Assembly (NCBI GenBank): GCA_021847125.1 | Contig: JAJZUK010000089.1 | Location: 1 to 6,010, forward strand | Source of the DNA: Pseudomonadota bacterium | Lineage (GTDB): Bacteria > Pseudomonadota > Gammaproteobacteria > Burkholderiales > SG8-39 | DNA length: 6,010 bases | Direction of reading: 5' to 3' | Part shown: one piece after another, positions 1 through 5,659 of the stretch | Numbering within the stretch: position 1 is the stretch's first letter | How the letters are laid out: each line of letters starts with the position of its first letter | Notes under the pieces: model-generated | What the model was told of the DNA's origin: nothing | Database searches by the model: none | What the model saw: only the letters and a program-made list of their open reading frames with translations | Translations under genes and position numbers: made by a program

Positions 1-537
1 TCCGGCATGTGCCGCAGCGCGCACAGCGGGGCGGAAGGCGCACCGGAGGCGCTGCGCGACCGTGCCGGCTACAAGTGGCGCCGTGCCGCGACGCCGCCGC
101 GCGGCAGCGGCCGGGCAGCGCGCGTGGCCTGGCTCGCCTTTCCCACGGACTACCTGTCGCGGCCGACCGTCGACGACGACGGGGAGATATTCTGGATTGC
201 CGCCGCGCCGGCCTGCGGCGCGACCTATGTCGAATTCGCTTACGCGGCGGAACCCGAGCAGGGAATACGCGGCGTTCTCGACATTGTGCAGGACCGGACC
301 CTGGTGCAATGCGCCGCGCTGCCCAACGGCGAAACCCTGGTGATCTTTTGCTATCACGCCGACTGGGACAACAAGGACCTGCGCGTGCCCGGGCATGGCG
401 CCGTCGCCGATGTCCTGTTTTCCGCGGACGATCCGCTGGCCACGGGGCGCCCCCTGCGGCATCGCTTCGGGCCGGCGCCGAAGGACGAAGAGGCGGTGCT
501 GCTGCTGGAACTGGGGGGCGCTGCGGTGACCAATTGA
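1..537 (+). CDS. Unrecognised protein, 3' part of a gene cut by the window edge
   Basis: The frame is open from base 1 and ends at TGA 535-537, giving 178 visible residues. An in-frame ATG at 7-9 has no room for a visible ribosome binding site, so I treat the gene as running in from the left. Third codon positions are strongly G/C, as in the clear genes nearby, which supports this frame over the other open frames here. The first 40 residues are rich in Arg, Ala and Gly. The rest looks like a soluble globular domain rich in aromatic and acidic residues (FPTDYLSRP, DDDGEIFWIAA, FCYHADWDNKDLRVPG). I see no signal peptide, membrane segment or known catalytic motif. It ends 80 bp before the exonuclease gene on the same strand. 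I do not recognise the family and assign no function. Confidence 0.6.
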   Translation, partial: SGMCRSAHSGAEGAPEALRDRAGYKWRRAATPPRGSGRAARVAWLAFPTDYLSRPTVDDDGEIFWIAAAPACGATYVEFAYAAEPEQGIRGVLDIVQDRTLVQCAALPNGETLVIFCYHADWDNKDLRVPGHGAVADVLFSADDPLATGRPLRHRFGPAPKDEEAVLLLELGGAAVTN

Positions 538-559
538 CCGGCGCGCCGGGCGTCGGGAA

Positions 560-588
560 TTGCGGGGGTGGTCGAATTTTTCTGTAAC
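560..588 (+). promoter_or_regulatory. Candidate sigma-70 promoter for the exonuclease gene
   Basis: A possible -35 TTGCGG (560-565, 3 of 6 to TTGACA) is followed after 17 bp by a possible -10 TGTAAC (583-588, 4 of 6 to TATAAT). The AT-rich patch that contains the -10 is the only one in the gap between the two genes. Transcription would start near 595 and leave a leader of about 23 nt. That leader has no clear Shine-Dalgarno sequence. The match is weak, and the gene could equally be read through from upstream. Confidence 0.35.
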
Positions 589-617
589 ATGACAGCCCTG
601 ACCCGAATTGCCCTGCC

Positions 618-1241
618 ATGCTCCCACAAGCGCTGATCTTTCTCGACCTCGAAACCACCGGCATGAGGGCGGCCGAGGAGCGCATCACCGAGATCGGTCT
701 GGTCGAGGTCGCCAACGGCGCAGTCGTCGGCAGCTGGAGCCAGCTGGTTAATCCGCAAAAGCGCATTCCGCATTTCATCCAGGAGCTTACCGGCATCACC
801 GACGCGATGGTGCGGGAGGCGCCCAATTTCGCGCAGCTTGCACCCGGCTTGTTCGAGCGGCTGGAGGGCAAGCTGCTCGTCGCCCACAACGCGCGTTTCG
901 ATTTCGGATTCCTCGAGAGCGAATTCGCGCGCCTGGGAATCTGCTACCGCCCGCAGGTGTTGTGCACGGTGAAACTGTCGCGCAAGCTGTTTCCGGAACA
1001 GCGCCGCCACAACCTGGACAGCCTGATCGAGCGCCACCGCCTCAATTGCAGCGCACGCCACCGCGCGCTCGGCGATGCCGAGGTGTTGTGGCAATTCCTG
1101 CAGAAAATCTATGCCGAGGTGGATGTCGTGCGCATCGATGCCGCGCTGCGCGCGCAACTGGACCCGCCGCCGCGCCCAGTGCCGAGAAGACGGAAGCCGG
1201 CGACCGCTGCGGCTAATCCACGCCCGCCCCGGTCTGCTTGA
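618..1241 (+). CDS. DEDDh 3'-5' exonuclease, DnaQ/Pol III epsilon-like
   Basis: The product has 207 residues with the full DEDDh exonuclease signature: ExoI FLDLETTG (D10, E12), ExoII AHNARFDFGFLE (D95) and ExoIII HRALGDAE (H148, D153). All five metal-binding and catalytic positions are present, so an active 3'-5' exonuclease on single-stranded or mismatched DNA ends is expected. ATG 618 is chosen because the ExoI strand begins at residue 7. The catalytic domain ends near residue 162. The remainder is a basic, Pro/Arg/Ala-rich tail (about residues 165-207) that looks disordered. From my knowledge of betaproteobacterial relatives, many carry a UvrC/Cho-like GIY-YIG nuclease domain after this point, which is absent here. 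The last 29 bp overlap the 3' end of the convergent tctC-like gene. It could be the replicative epsilon subunit, but I favour an accessory paralogue, since dnaQ is usually beside rnhA, which is not seen. Confidence 0.9.
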   Translation: MLPQALIFLDLETTGMRAAEERITEIGLVEVANGAVVGSWSQLVNPQKRIPHFIQELTGITDAMVREAPNFAQLAPGLFERLEGKLLVAHNARFDFGFLESEFARLGICYRPQVLCTVKLSRKLFPEQRRHNLDSLIERHRLNCSARHRALGDAEVLWQFLQKIYAEVDVVRIDAALRAQLDPPPRPVPRRRKPATAAANPRPPRSA

Positions 1242-2172
1242 TCACCTTGGCCCAGCGGTCGCGCTCCGAGCGCATCAGACTGGCCAGGCCCTCGGGCGTG
1301 GTGCCGACCGCCTGGAAATAGATGCGCAGCATTCTCTCGCGCACCTCCGCGCTGTGGATGATCGCCACGAGTTCCTGGTTGAGGCGGTCGATAATAGGCT
1401 TCGGCGTCCTGGCCGGCGCGACCATGCCCAACCAGGCGCTAGACTCGAAGCCGGGAAATGCCTCGGCTATCGTCGGCAGGTCGGGTAACACCGGGCTCTT
1501 CGCGCCGCTGGTCACGGCCAGCGCTCTAACGCGTCCCGACTGCACCAGGGGCATGGCGGTGCCGGGCACGACGAAGCCGGCCTGGATCTGGTTGGCGAGG
1601 ATGGCGGTGTTGACCTGCGGGCTGCCGGGGTAGGGCACGTGCACGATGTCGATGCCGGCCTGCGTTTTCAGCAGCTCCATGGTGAGATGCGAGGCGCTGC
1701 CGTTGCCGACCGATCCGTAATTGAGCTTGCCCGGCCGCGCCCTGGCGTATTCGACGAACTCCTTCACCGTGCTCACGCCCAGGCTGGGGTTCACGATCAG
1801 CACGTTGGGGCTTACCGCGACCAGCGTGATCGGCGCGAGTTCGGTGAACGGGTCGTACTCCATCTTCTTGTAGAGCACGGTGTTCACCGCCAGCGGACCC
1901 TGAATGGACAGGCCGATGGTGTAGCCGTCGGGCTCCGCCTTCGCCATCAGACCGGTGCCGATGTTGCCGCCCGCGCCCGGTTTGTTCTCGACCACTACCG
2001 GCTGCCCCAGCGCCTGCGTCAGCTTTTTGGTGAGCATGCGCGCGATGAGGTCGGGCGAGCTGCCGGGCGGGAAGGGCACGATGATGTGGACGGCTCTTGC
2101 CGGCCAGGGGTCGGCCGCCAGGGCGACGCTGCCGGCGAGTGCCAGCGCAAGCGCGATGAGTAATCTGCTCAT
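1213..2172 (-). CDS. Bug/TctC-family periplasmic solute-binding protein
   Basis: This 319-residue protein has the usual length and plan of tripartite tricarboxylate transporter substrate-binding proteins. A Sec signal peptide fills residues 1-19 (MSRLL, a hydrophobic Ala/Leu core, then VALA before ADPWPARAV), so the mature protein should be periplasmic. Family hallmarks follow: IIVPFPPGSSPDLIARM near residues 30-46, QPVVVENKPGAGGNIGT near 57-73, then PDGYTIG, YGSVGNGSASHL and DIVHVPYPGS. The family binds small carboxylates such as dicarboxylates, tricarboxylates, nicotinate or aromatic acids. No tctA or tctB membrane gene is visible, and orphan copies are common in Burkholderiales. The start ATG (2172-2170) has AGGAAA (2183-2178) 5 nt upstream. 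It is divergent from the aromatic hydroxylase, which makes an aromatic or related carboxylate ligand plausible but unproven. Confidence 0.93.
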   Translation of the reverse strand: MSRLLIALALALAGSVALAADPWPARAVHIIVPFPPGSSPDLIARMLTKKLTQALGQPVVVENKPGAGGNIGTGLMAKAEPDGYTIGLSIQGPLAVNTVLYKKMEYDPFTELAPITLVAVSPNVLIVNPSLGVSTVKEFVEYARARPGKLNYGSVGNGSASHLTMELLKTQAGIDIVHVPYPGSPQVNTAILANQIQAGFVVPGTAMPLVQSGRVRALAVTSGAKSPVLPDLPTIAEAFPGFESSAWLGMVAPARTPKPIIDRLNQELVAIIHSAEVRERMLRIYFQAVGTTPEGLASLMRSERDRWAKVIKQTGAGVD

Positions 2173-2201
2173 GTTGTTTTCCTATCCAGAGTCGGCGCGC
2201 G

Positions 2202-2231
2202 TTGAGGCCGGGCGCACCGGGCGATTATAAT
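2202..2231 (+). promoter_or_regulatory. Sigma-70-type promoter of the hydroxylase-MOSC unit
   Basis: TTGAGG (2202-2207, 4 of 6 to TTGACA) is separated by 18 bp from a perfect TATAAT (2226-2231). The start of transcription would fall near 2238, leaving a leader of about 18 nt that includes the AGGGAG ribosome binding site. This promoter also argues that translation begins at 2256, because an upstream in-frame ATG at 2202 overlaps the -35. Confidence 0.6.
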
Positions 2232-2234
2232 CGC
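2221..2234 (+). repeat. Perfect 14-bp palindrome at the divergent promoter
   Basis: GCGATTATAATCGC is identical to its own reverse complement, and so gives a TATAAT on each strand. The plus-strand copy serves as the -10 above. The minus-strand copy (2229-2224) points toward the tctC-like gene but has no good -35 at 16-18 bp. It may be a shared -10, an operator for an unseen regulator, or chance. Confidence 0.55.
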
Positions 2235-2242
2235 TGGCGCAA

Positions 2243-2248
2243 AGGGAG
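2243..2248 (+). promoter_or_regulatory. Ribosome binding site that fixes the hydroxylase start
   Basis: AGGGAG lies 7 nt upstream of ATG 2256. The longer in-frame start at 2202 has no such site and would add 18 residues (RPGAPGDYNRW...) ahead of the FAD-binding strand, which is atypical for the family. Confidence 0.75.
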
Positions 2249-2255
2249 AAGAGCA

Positions 2256-3431
2256 ATGGCGAAAACGGAACTGCCCATACTCATCGCCGGCGGCGGCATC
2301 GGCGGTTTCGCCGCCGCGCTGGCGCTGACGCAACAAGGATTTCCGGTCCAGGTGCTCGAGCGCGCCGCGGATTTCCACGAGCTCGGCGCCGGCATCCAGC
2401 TCGGGCCGAACGCCTTCCGTATGTTCGAAATCCTGGGCGTAAGCGCAGAGATGTCGCATTGGGCGGTGTTCCCGGACAGCCTGATCATGCGCGACGCGCT
2501 CGACGGCTCGGAAATCACGCGCATTCCGACGGGCGAGCCCCTGCGCCGGCACTTCGGCTATCCCTACGCCGTGATCCATCGCGCCGATCTGCACAAAGTG
2601 CTGATCGATGCGGTGAAGCGTTCGCCGCTGGCGGCGCTGACGACGAACTGCAAGCTCGTGTCCTATGAGGATCGCGGTGATCGCGTCGTGGTCCAAACCG
2701 AAGCGGGCAAGTCCTTTGAGGGCGCAGCCCTGATCGGCGCGGACGGCCTGTGGTCGGCGGTGCGAGGTCAACTGGTCGGCGACGGCAAGCCGCGGGTCTC
2801 CGGCCACATCGCCTACCGCGGCGTGATCCCGATGGCCGAAGTGCCCGGGCATTTGCGCGAGAACAACGTGGTGCTCTGGGCCGGGCCGAAGACCCACCTG
2901 GTGCACTATCCGCTGCATCGCGGCGAAGTCTACAACCTGGTGGTCGTGTTCCACAGCAGCCGCTACGAGGAGGGTTGGGACACCTACGGCGATCCGGGCG
3001 AATTGCGCGAGCGCTTCGCCGGGCAGCATCCCAAGGTGCGCGAGTTCCTGGCGATGGCGAACGAGTGGAAGATGTGGGTGTTGTGCGACCGCGAGCCCGT
3101 CAGCCAGTGGACCCGGGGCCGCGTGACCCTGCTCGGCGACGCGGCCCACCCGATGCTGCAGTACCTCGCGCAGGGCGGATGCATGGCGATCGAGGATGCG
3201 GTGGTGCTGGCGCGCAGCCTCGCCGACGCGAAAGGCGACTACCAAGCCGCCTTCCTCGCCTATCAGCAGCAACGCTACCTGCGCACCGCGCGCGTGCAAC
3301 TGACCGCGCGCCTGTACGGCGACATCTATCACGCCACCGACGCCGTGCGCGACCTGCGCCGGCAGATGCTCGCCGGCCGTACGCCGCAGCAGGCCTACAA
3401 TGGCATGGCCTGGCTCTACGACGGCATCTGA
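2256..3431 (+). CDS. FAD-dependent aromatic hydroxylase, 3-hydroxybenzoate 6-hydroxylase-like
   Basis: This 391-residue class A flavoprotein monooxygenase should use FAD, NAD(P)H and O2 to hydroxylate an aromatic acid in the cytoplasm. The Rossmann motif GGGIGG (12-17) with E35 in VLERA binds the ADP part of FAD. The DG motif GADGLWSAVR spans 161-170, and the GD motif LLGDAAHP ends near 299. The following MLQYLAQGGCMAIEDA (300-315), the HLVHYPL stretch (214-220) and the C-terminal AWLYDG resemble 3-hydroxybenzoate 6-hydroxylases, which make gentisate. H214, Y218 and Q302 sit one residue beyond the active-site H213, Y217 and Q301 that I recall for the Rhodococcus enzyme. Salicylate 1-hydroxylase or another 3- or 4-substituted benzoate hydroxylase remains possible. 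No gentisate dioxygenase or LysR regulator is in the window. The stop TGA overlaps an in-frame ATG of the downstream MOSC gene. Confidence 0.88.
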   Translation: MAKTELPILIAGGGIGGFAAALALTQQGFPVQVLERAADFHELGAGIQLGPNAFRMFEILGVSAEMSHWAVFPDSLIMRDALDGSEITRIPTGEPLRRHFGYPYAVIHRADLHKVLIDAVKRSPLAALTTNCKLVSYEDRGDRVVVQTEAGKSFEGAALIGADGLWSAVRGQLVGDGKPRVSGHIAYRGVIPMAEVPGHLRENNVVLWAGPKTHLVHYPLHRGEVYNLVVVFHSSRYEEGWDTYGDPGELRERFAGQHPKVREFLAMANEWKMWVLCDREPVSQWTRGRVTLLGDAAHPMLQYLAQGGCMAIEDAVVLARSLADAKGDYQAAFLAYQQQRYLRTARVQLTARLYGDIYHATDAVRDLRRQMLAGRTPQQAYNGMAWLYDGI

Positions 3432-3463
3432 TGGTTTCCCCTCATCCGCGGAGCAGATCCCCC

Positions 3464-4126
3464 ATGCCCATGCAACTGATGTCCGTGAACGTGTCTCGAC
3501 CGGTTGAAGTGCGGTACGAAGGCAAATTGATAAACACGGGCATATTCAAAATGCCGGTGAGCGGCTCGGTTCGAGTCAAGCGGCACAACCTGGACGGCGA
3601 CGGCCAGGCGGACTTGGATAACCACGGCGGTGAGCACAAGGCGGTGTACGCCTACTCGCTCGATCACTATGCCTACTGGCAAAAAGTCCTCAACCGGGAA
3701 AAAATGGACTGCGGCCAGTTTGGCGAGAACCTCACCATTGCCGGCCTCGACGAATCCGAATCCTGCATCGGCGACCAGCTTCAGATAGGCAGTGCCTTGT
3801 TCGCCATCACTCAGCCCAGAGTGCCCTGCTACAAGCTGGGCATTCGATTCGCGGACGCGAGCATGCCGAAGCTGTTTTCCGAGTCTGCGCTTACGGGTTT
3901 CTATCTAAGCGTGCTGCGTGAAGGAACGGTCGAGGCGGGAGATGCGGTGGAGGTGGTGAAACGCGGCTACGGCAAGCTGCCGGTAAGAACCCTGTTTGTC
4001 GCCTACCTGAAGGCGGGAGACGACGATGCGGCGCGAATTCTGGCGCGAGCGCTCGAGGTCCCGGAACTGTCGCCGGCGTGGCGCGCGCAGATCACGCAGC
4101 GGCTGGAGCGCAGGCTATCGAGCTAG
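3464..4126 (+). CDS. MOSC-domain protein, YiiM-like
   Basis: The 220-residue product has the MOSC (molybdenum cofactor sulfurase C-terminal) core: VRVKRHNLDGDGQADLDNHGG (about 37-56), HKAVYAYS, FGENLT (86-91) and QPRVPCYKLG (117-126) with the conserved Cys122. Residues from about 173 form a helical tail that matches the 3-alpha domain of E. coli YiiM, which is of similar length. YiiM-type proteins take part in molybdenum-cofactor-dependent detoxification of N-hydroxylated bases; sulfur or cofactor transfer is presumed. ATG 3464 is chosen because GGAG (3450-3453) lies 10 nt upstream and relatives begin near LMSVNVS. ATG 3470 would also serve. ATG 3431 overlaps the hydroxylase stop (TGATG) and would add 11 Ser/Pro/Arg-rich residues. 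The gene lies 32 bp or less after the hydroxylase on the same strand and is probably co-transcribed. Its codons, such as TTG, ATA and AAA, are somewhat richer in A/T than its neighbours'. Confidence 0.9.
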   Translation: MPMQLMSVNVSRPVEVRYEGKLINTGIFKMPVSGSVRVKRHNLDGDGQADLDNHGGEHKAVYAYSLDHYAYWQKVLNREKMDCGQFGENLTIAGLDESESCIGDQLQIGSALFAITQPRVPCYKLGIRFADASMPKLFSESALTGFYLSVLREGTVEAGDAVEVVKRGYGKLPVRTLFVAYLKAGDDDAARILARALEVPELSPAWRAQITQRLERRLSS

Positions 4127-4180
4127 GCCAGGCGCGCGGCCGATCCCTGTGCAGGAGCGCAAGGCGCCGCACTGCAGTTG

Positions 4181-5254
4181 CTATCGAGGAACGCCAGGGT
4201 CAAGCAAGCGCGCGATGAGCTTGCGCACAGGCACCGGTATCGCCGCGCCGTGCGCTTCTTCCAGGGCGAGCCATATCCGTCCCGGCTCGCGCGCGGCCGG
4301 TTCGATTTTCTCAACCTGGCACAGCAGGGGCTGAATCTGCAGCTTGAAGTGGGTGAAGCCGTGCGCGAGCGGCGCGAACGCCTGCGGCGCGGCGATGCGG
4401 CAGCCGTATTTCGCGAGGCAGTGCGCGCGCGCACGCGCGGCGTCGTCGATTTCGGGCAGGCTCCACAGCCCGCCCCAGATGCCGGTAGGTGGGCGCTTTT
4501 CCAGCAGCAGCTCGCCGTTTCGAACCAGCAGCAGCATGTGGGTGGCGCGGGTGGGCACGGCCTTCGCCGGACGCGGCGCAGGAAAATCGCGGACGCGGCC
4601 GAGCGCGAGCGCCTGGCAGCTGCCGGCGAGCGGACAGCGCGCGCAGGCGGGCTTGGCGCGGGTGCACAGCGTCGCGCCCAGATCCATGATCGCCTGGGCG
4701 TAACGCCCGACGGCGCGCGGCGGCAGCTGTTCCCCGGCGAGTTGCCACAGACGATTTTCGACGCGCTTTTCGCCAGGGAAGCCGCCGACTGCGAAATGCC
4801 GCGCGAGCACGCGCTTGACGTTGCCGTCCAGGATCGCGGCCCGCGTGCCGTAGGCGAATGCGGCGATCGCTGCGGCGGTCGAGCGGCCGATCCCGGGCAG
4901 GGCCTCGATGTCCTCGAGCGCGCGCGGAAACGCGCCGCTGTGATGCTCGACGATCAGCTGTGCCGCGCGCTGCAGATTGCGCGCGCGCGAGTAATAGCCC
5001 AGGCCGCTCCACAGCCGCAACACTTCGTCCTGCGGGGCGCCGGCGAGCGCGGCGATGTCCGGGAAGCGCTCGAGAAAGCGCTGGTAATAGGGAATCACCG
5101 CGGCGACCTGGGTCTGCTGCAGCATGATTTCCGATACCCATATGCGGTAGGCATCGCGCGTACCCTGCCAGGGCAGGTCGTGGCGCCCGTGGCGCCGGTG
5201 CCAGGCGAGCAGGCGCGCGTGAATGTTTGCGCTATTCTTGTGGGGCGATGCCAA
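4181..5254 (-). CDS. mutY: A/G-specific adenine DNA glycosylase MutY
   Basis: MutY removes adenine mispaired with 8-oxoguanine and so prevents G:C to T:A changes. The 357-residue product has the complete architecture. The catalytic Glu42 lies in SEIMLQQTQV, followed by GLGYYSRARN (84-93), the helix-hairpin-helix LPGIGRSTA (119-127) and the catalytic Asp143 in ILDGNVKRVL. Four Cys in C-X6-C-X2-C-X5-C spacing (197, 204, 207, 213) bind a 4Fe-4S cluster. A C-terminal NUDIX-like 8-oxoG recognition domain runs from about residue 236, with LEKRPPTGIWGGLWSLPE and the FTHFKL motif (300-305). Glu42 and Asp143 are both 5 residues later than Glu37 and Asp138 of the E. coli enzyme, so the frame is intact. 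The start is TTG (5254-5252). No ATG or GTG lies between the upstream in-frame stop (near 5305) and the conserved LLAWHRRHGRHDLPW. It converges on the MOSC gene with a 54-bp gap and lies 80 bp after tRNA-Gly. Confidence 0.96.
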   Translation of the reverse strand: MASPHKNSANIHARLLAWHRRHGRHDLPWQGTRDAYRIWVSEIMLQQTQVAAVIPYYQRFLERFPDIAALAGAPQDEVLRLWSGLGYYSRARNLQRAAQLIVEHHSGAFPRALEDIEALPGIGRSTAAAIAAFAYGTRAAILDGNVKRVLARHFAVGGFPGEKRVENRLWQLAGEQLPPRAVGRYAQAIMDLGATLCTRAKPACARCPLAGSCQALALGRVRDFPAPRPAKAVPTRATHMLLLVRNGELLLEKRPPTGIWGGLWSLPEIDDAARARAHCLAKYGCRIAAPQAFAPLAHGFTHFKLQIQPLLCQVEKIEPAAREPGRIWLALEEAHGAAIPVPVRKLIARLLDPGVPR

Positions 5255-5261
5255 CGCGCAA

Positions 5262-5267
5262 TTTTCC
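5262..5267 (-). promoter_or_regulatory. Ribosome binding site supporting the TTG start of mutY
   Basis: On the minus strand GGAAAA lies 7 nt before TTG 5254. It is only a partial Shine-Dalgarno match, but it is the only purine run at suitable spacing ahead of any possible start of this gene. Confidence 0.45.
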
Positions 5268-5334
5268 GAAGATCCAGTAAAGACGGGCGTTTCCAGGCGA
5301 TCCTAGGCGGGTGTCTGGGTGCCAAAAATCGGGA

Positions 5335-5410
5335 TGGAGCGGGAGACGAGTCTCGAACTCGCGACCTCAGGCTTGGGAAGCCGGCGCTCTACCAACTGAG
5401 CTACTCCCGC
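5335..5410 (-). tRNA. tRNA-Gly, anticodon CCC
   Basis: The 76-nt minus-strand sequence folds as a cloverleaf. The acceptor GCGGGAG (5410-5404) pairs with CTCCCGC (5345-5339), followed by U73 and an encoded CCA (5337-5335). The D stem is GCTC/GAGC. The anticodon loop TTCCCAA carries CCC, which reads GGG. The T stem is GCGAG/CTCGT with loop TTCGAGA. U73 and the acceptor sequence fit bacterial tRNA-Gly. The anticodon stem CCGGC/GCCTG has one C-U mismatch at positions 28-42, which is unusual. A T5 run (5328-5324) follows the CCA, but there is no separate hairpin before it. mutY begins 80 nt downstream on the same strand, so read-through is possible. Confidence 0.95.
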
Positions 5411-5421
5411 TCGTGCGGCGA

Positions 5422-5427
5422 ATTATA
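5422..5427 (-). promoter_or_regulatory. -10 element of the tRNA-Gly promoter
   Basis: A perfect TATAAT lies on the minus strand, ending 11 nt before the mature tRNA 5' end, so transcription should start near 5415 with a very short leader. The bases between the -10 and the start (TCGCCGCA) form a GC-rich discriminator of the kind found at stringently controlled stable-RNA promoters. The -35 region is poor: TGAAGA at 16 bp matches 3 of 6. Confidence 0.6.
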
Positions 5428-5493
5428 AAGCGTTTCCGCAAGTTCTTCATTGTCCGCTTCCGGCGCGACGTTGTTTGCCGCGCTAATTGAACG

Positions 5494-5512
5494 AAAGCGC
5501 GATGATCGCTTT
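5494..5512. repeat. Short inverted repeat in the tRNA-feoA intergenic region
   Basis: AAAGCG (5494-5499) and CGCTTT (5507-5512) are inverted around a 7-nt centre. A nested GCGATGATCGC (5499-5509) is also self-complementary around one base. On the plus strand it ends in four T residues. It lies between two divergently transcribed units, so a terminator is not expected, and it could be a protein-binding site or chance. Apart from this, the tRNA promoter and the feo promoter, I see nothing in the 278 bp between the tRNA and feoA. Confidence 0.3.
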
Positions 5513-5629
5513 TGCCAGCCATTGGTCGCTGGCGCCTCTCTGCAATGCGGTTGGAAGCCGTTTCCTCAGGCCGATGCAATCCCGGCGTTGCCGGTTACTC
5601 TAGGCTGCCGCGGCGCGAGGAAAATCCAT

Positions 5630-5659
5630 TTGACGGCTGCTTGTTGTTCGCGCGATAAT
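5630..5659 (+). promoter_or_regulatory. Sigma-70-type promoter of feoAB
   Basis: TTGACG (5630-5635, 5 of 6) and GATAAT (5654-5659, 5 of 6) are 18 bp apart. This is the best promoter match in the window. Transcription would start near 5666 and leave a leader of about 23 nt before the GTG start of feoA. The -10 lies inside the Fur-box-like repeat, so a bound repressor would block RNA polymerase directly. Confidence 0.72.

Noticed and set aside
538..549. CCGGCGCGCCGG palindrome after the first gene as a terminator
   Set aside because: The stem is short and no T-run follows directly; such GC palindromes are common by chance in this base composition.
354..1157. 267-codon minus-strand open frame opposite the exonuclease
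   Set aside because: The plus strand carries all DEDDh motifs; the antisense translation has none and spans an intergenic region.
2169..3332. 387-codon minus-strand open frame opposite the hydroxylase
   Set aside because: It is the high-GC shadow of the hydroxylase: a His/Arg/Ala-rich translation with no recognisable motif.
2750..3463. Upstream extension of the MOSC frame into the hydroxylase gene
   Set aside because: The translation is Arg/Ala/Gly-rich shadow sequence of the hydroxylase; MOSC homology begins only near 3470.
4127..4180. Possible bidirectional terminator between the MOSC gene and mutY
   Set aside because: Only short GC-rich inverted matches (GTGC...GCAC) are present, and no T-run occurs on either strand.
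5300..5328. Possible mutY promoter (TTGGCA then TAGGAT on the minus strand)
   Set aside because: The spacing is only 14 bp and the -10 matches 4 of 6, which is too weak to call.
4178..5428. Long plus-strand open frame opposite mutY and the tRNA
   Set aside because: It is antisense to a complete, motif-rich mutY. Its C-terminal GDESRTRDLRLGKPALYQ stretch is the familiar artefact of translating a tRNA complement.
5582..5594. CCGGC-GTT-GCCGG hairpin upstream of feoA
   Set aside because: A 5-bp stem with a 3-nt loop and no T-run, upstream of the promoter; likely chance in GC-rich DNA.
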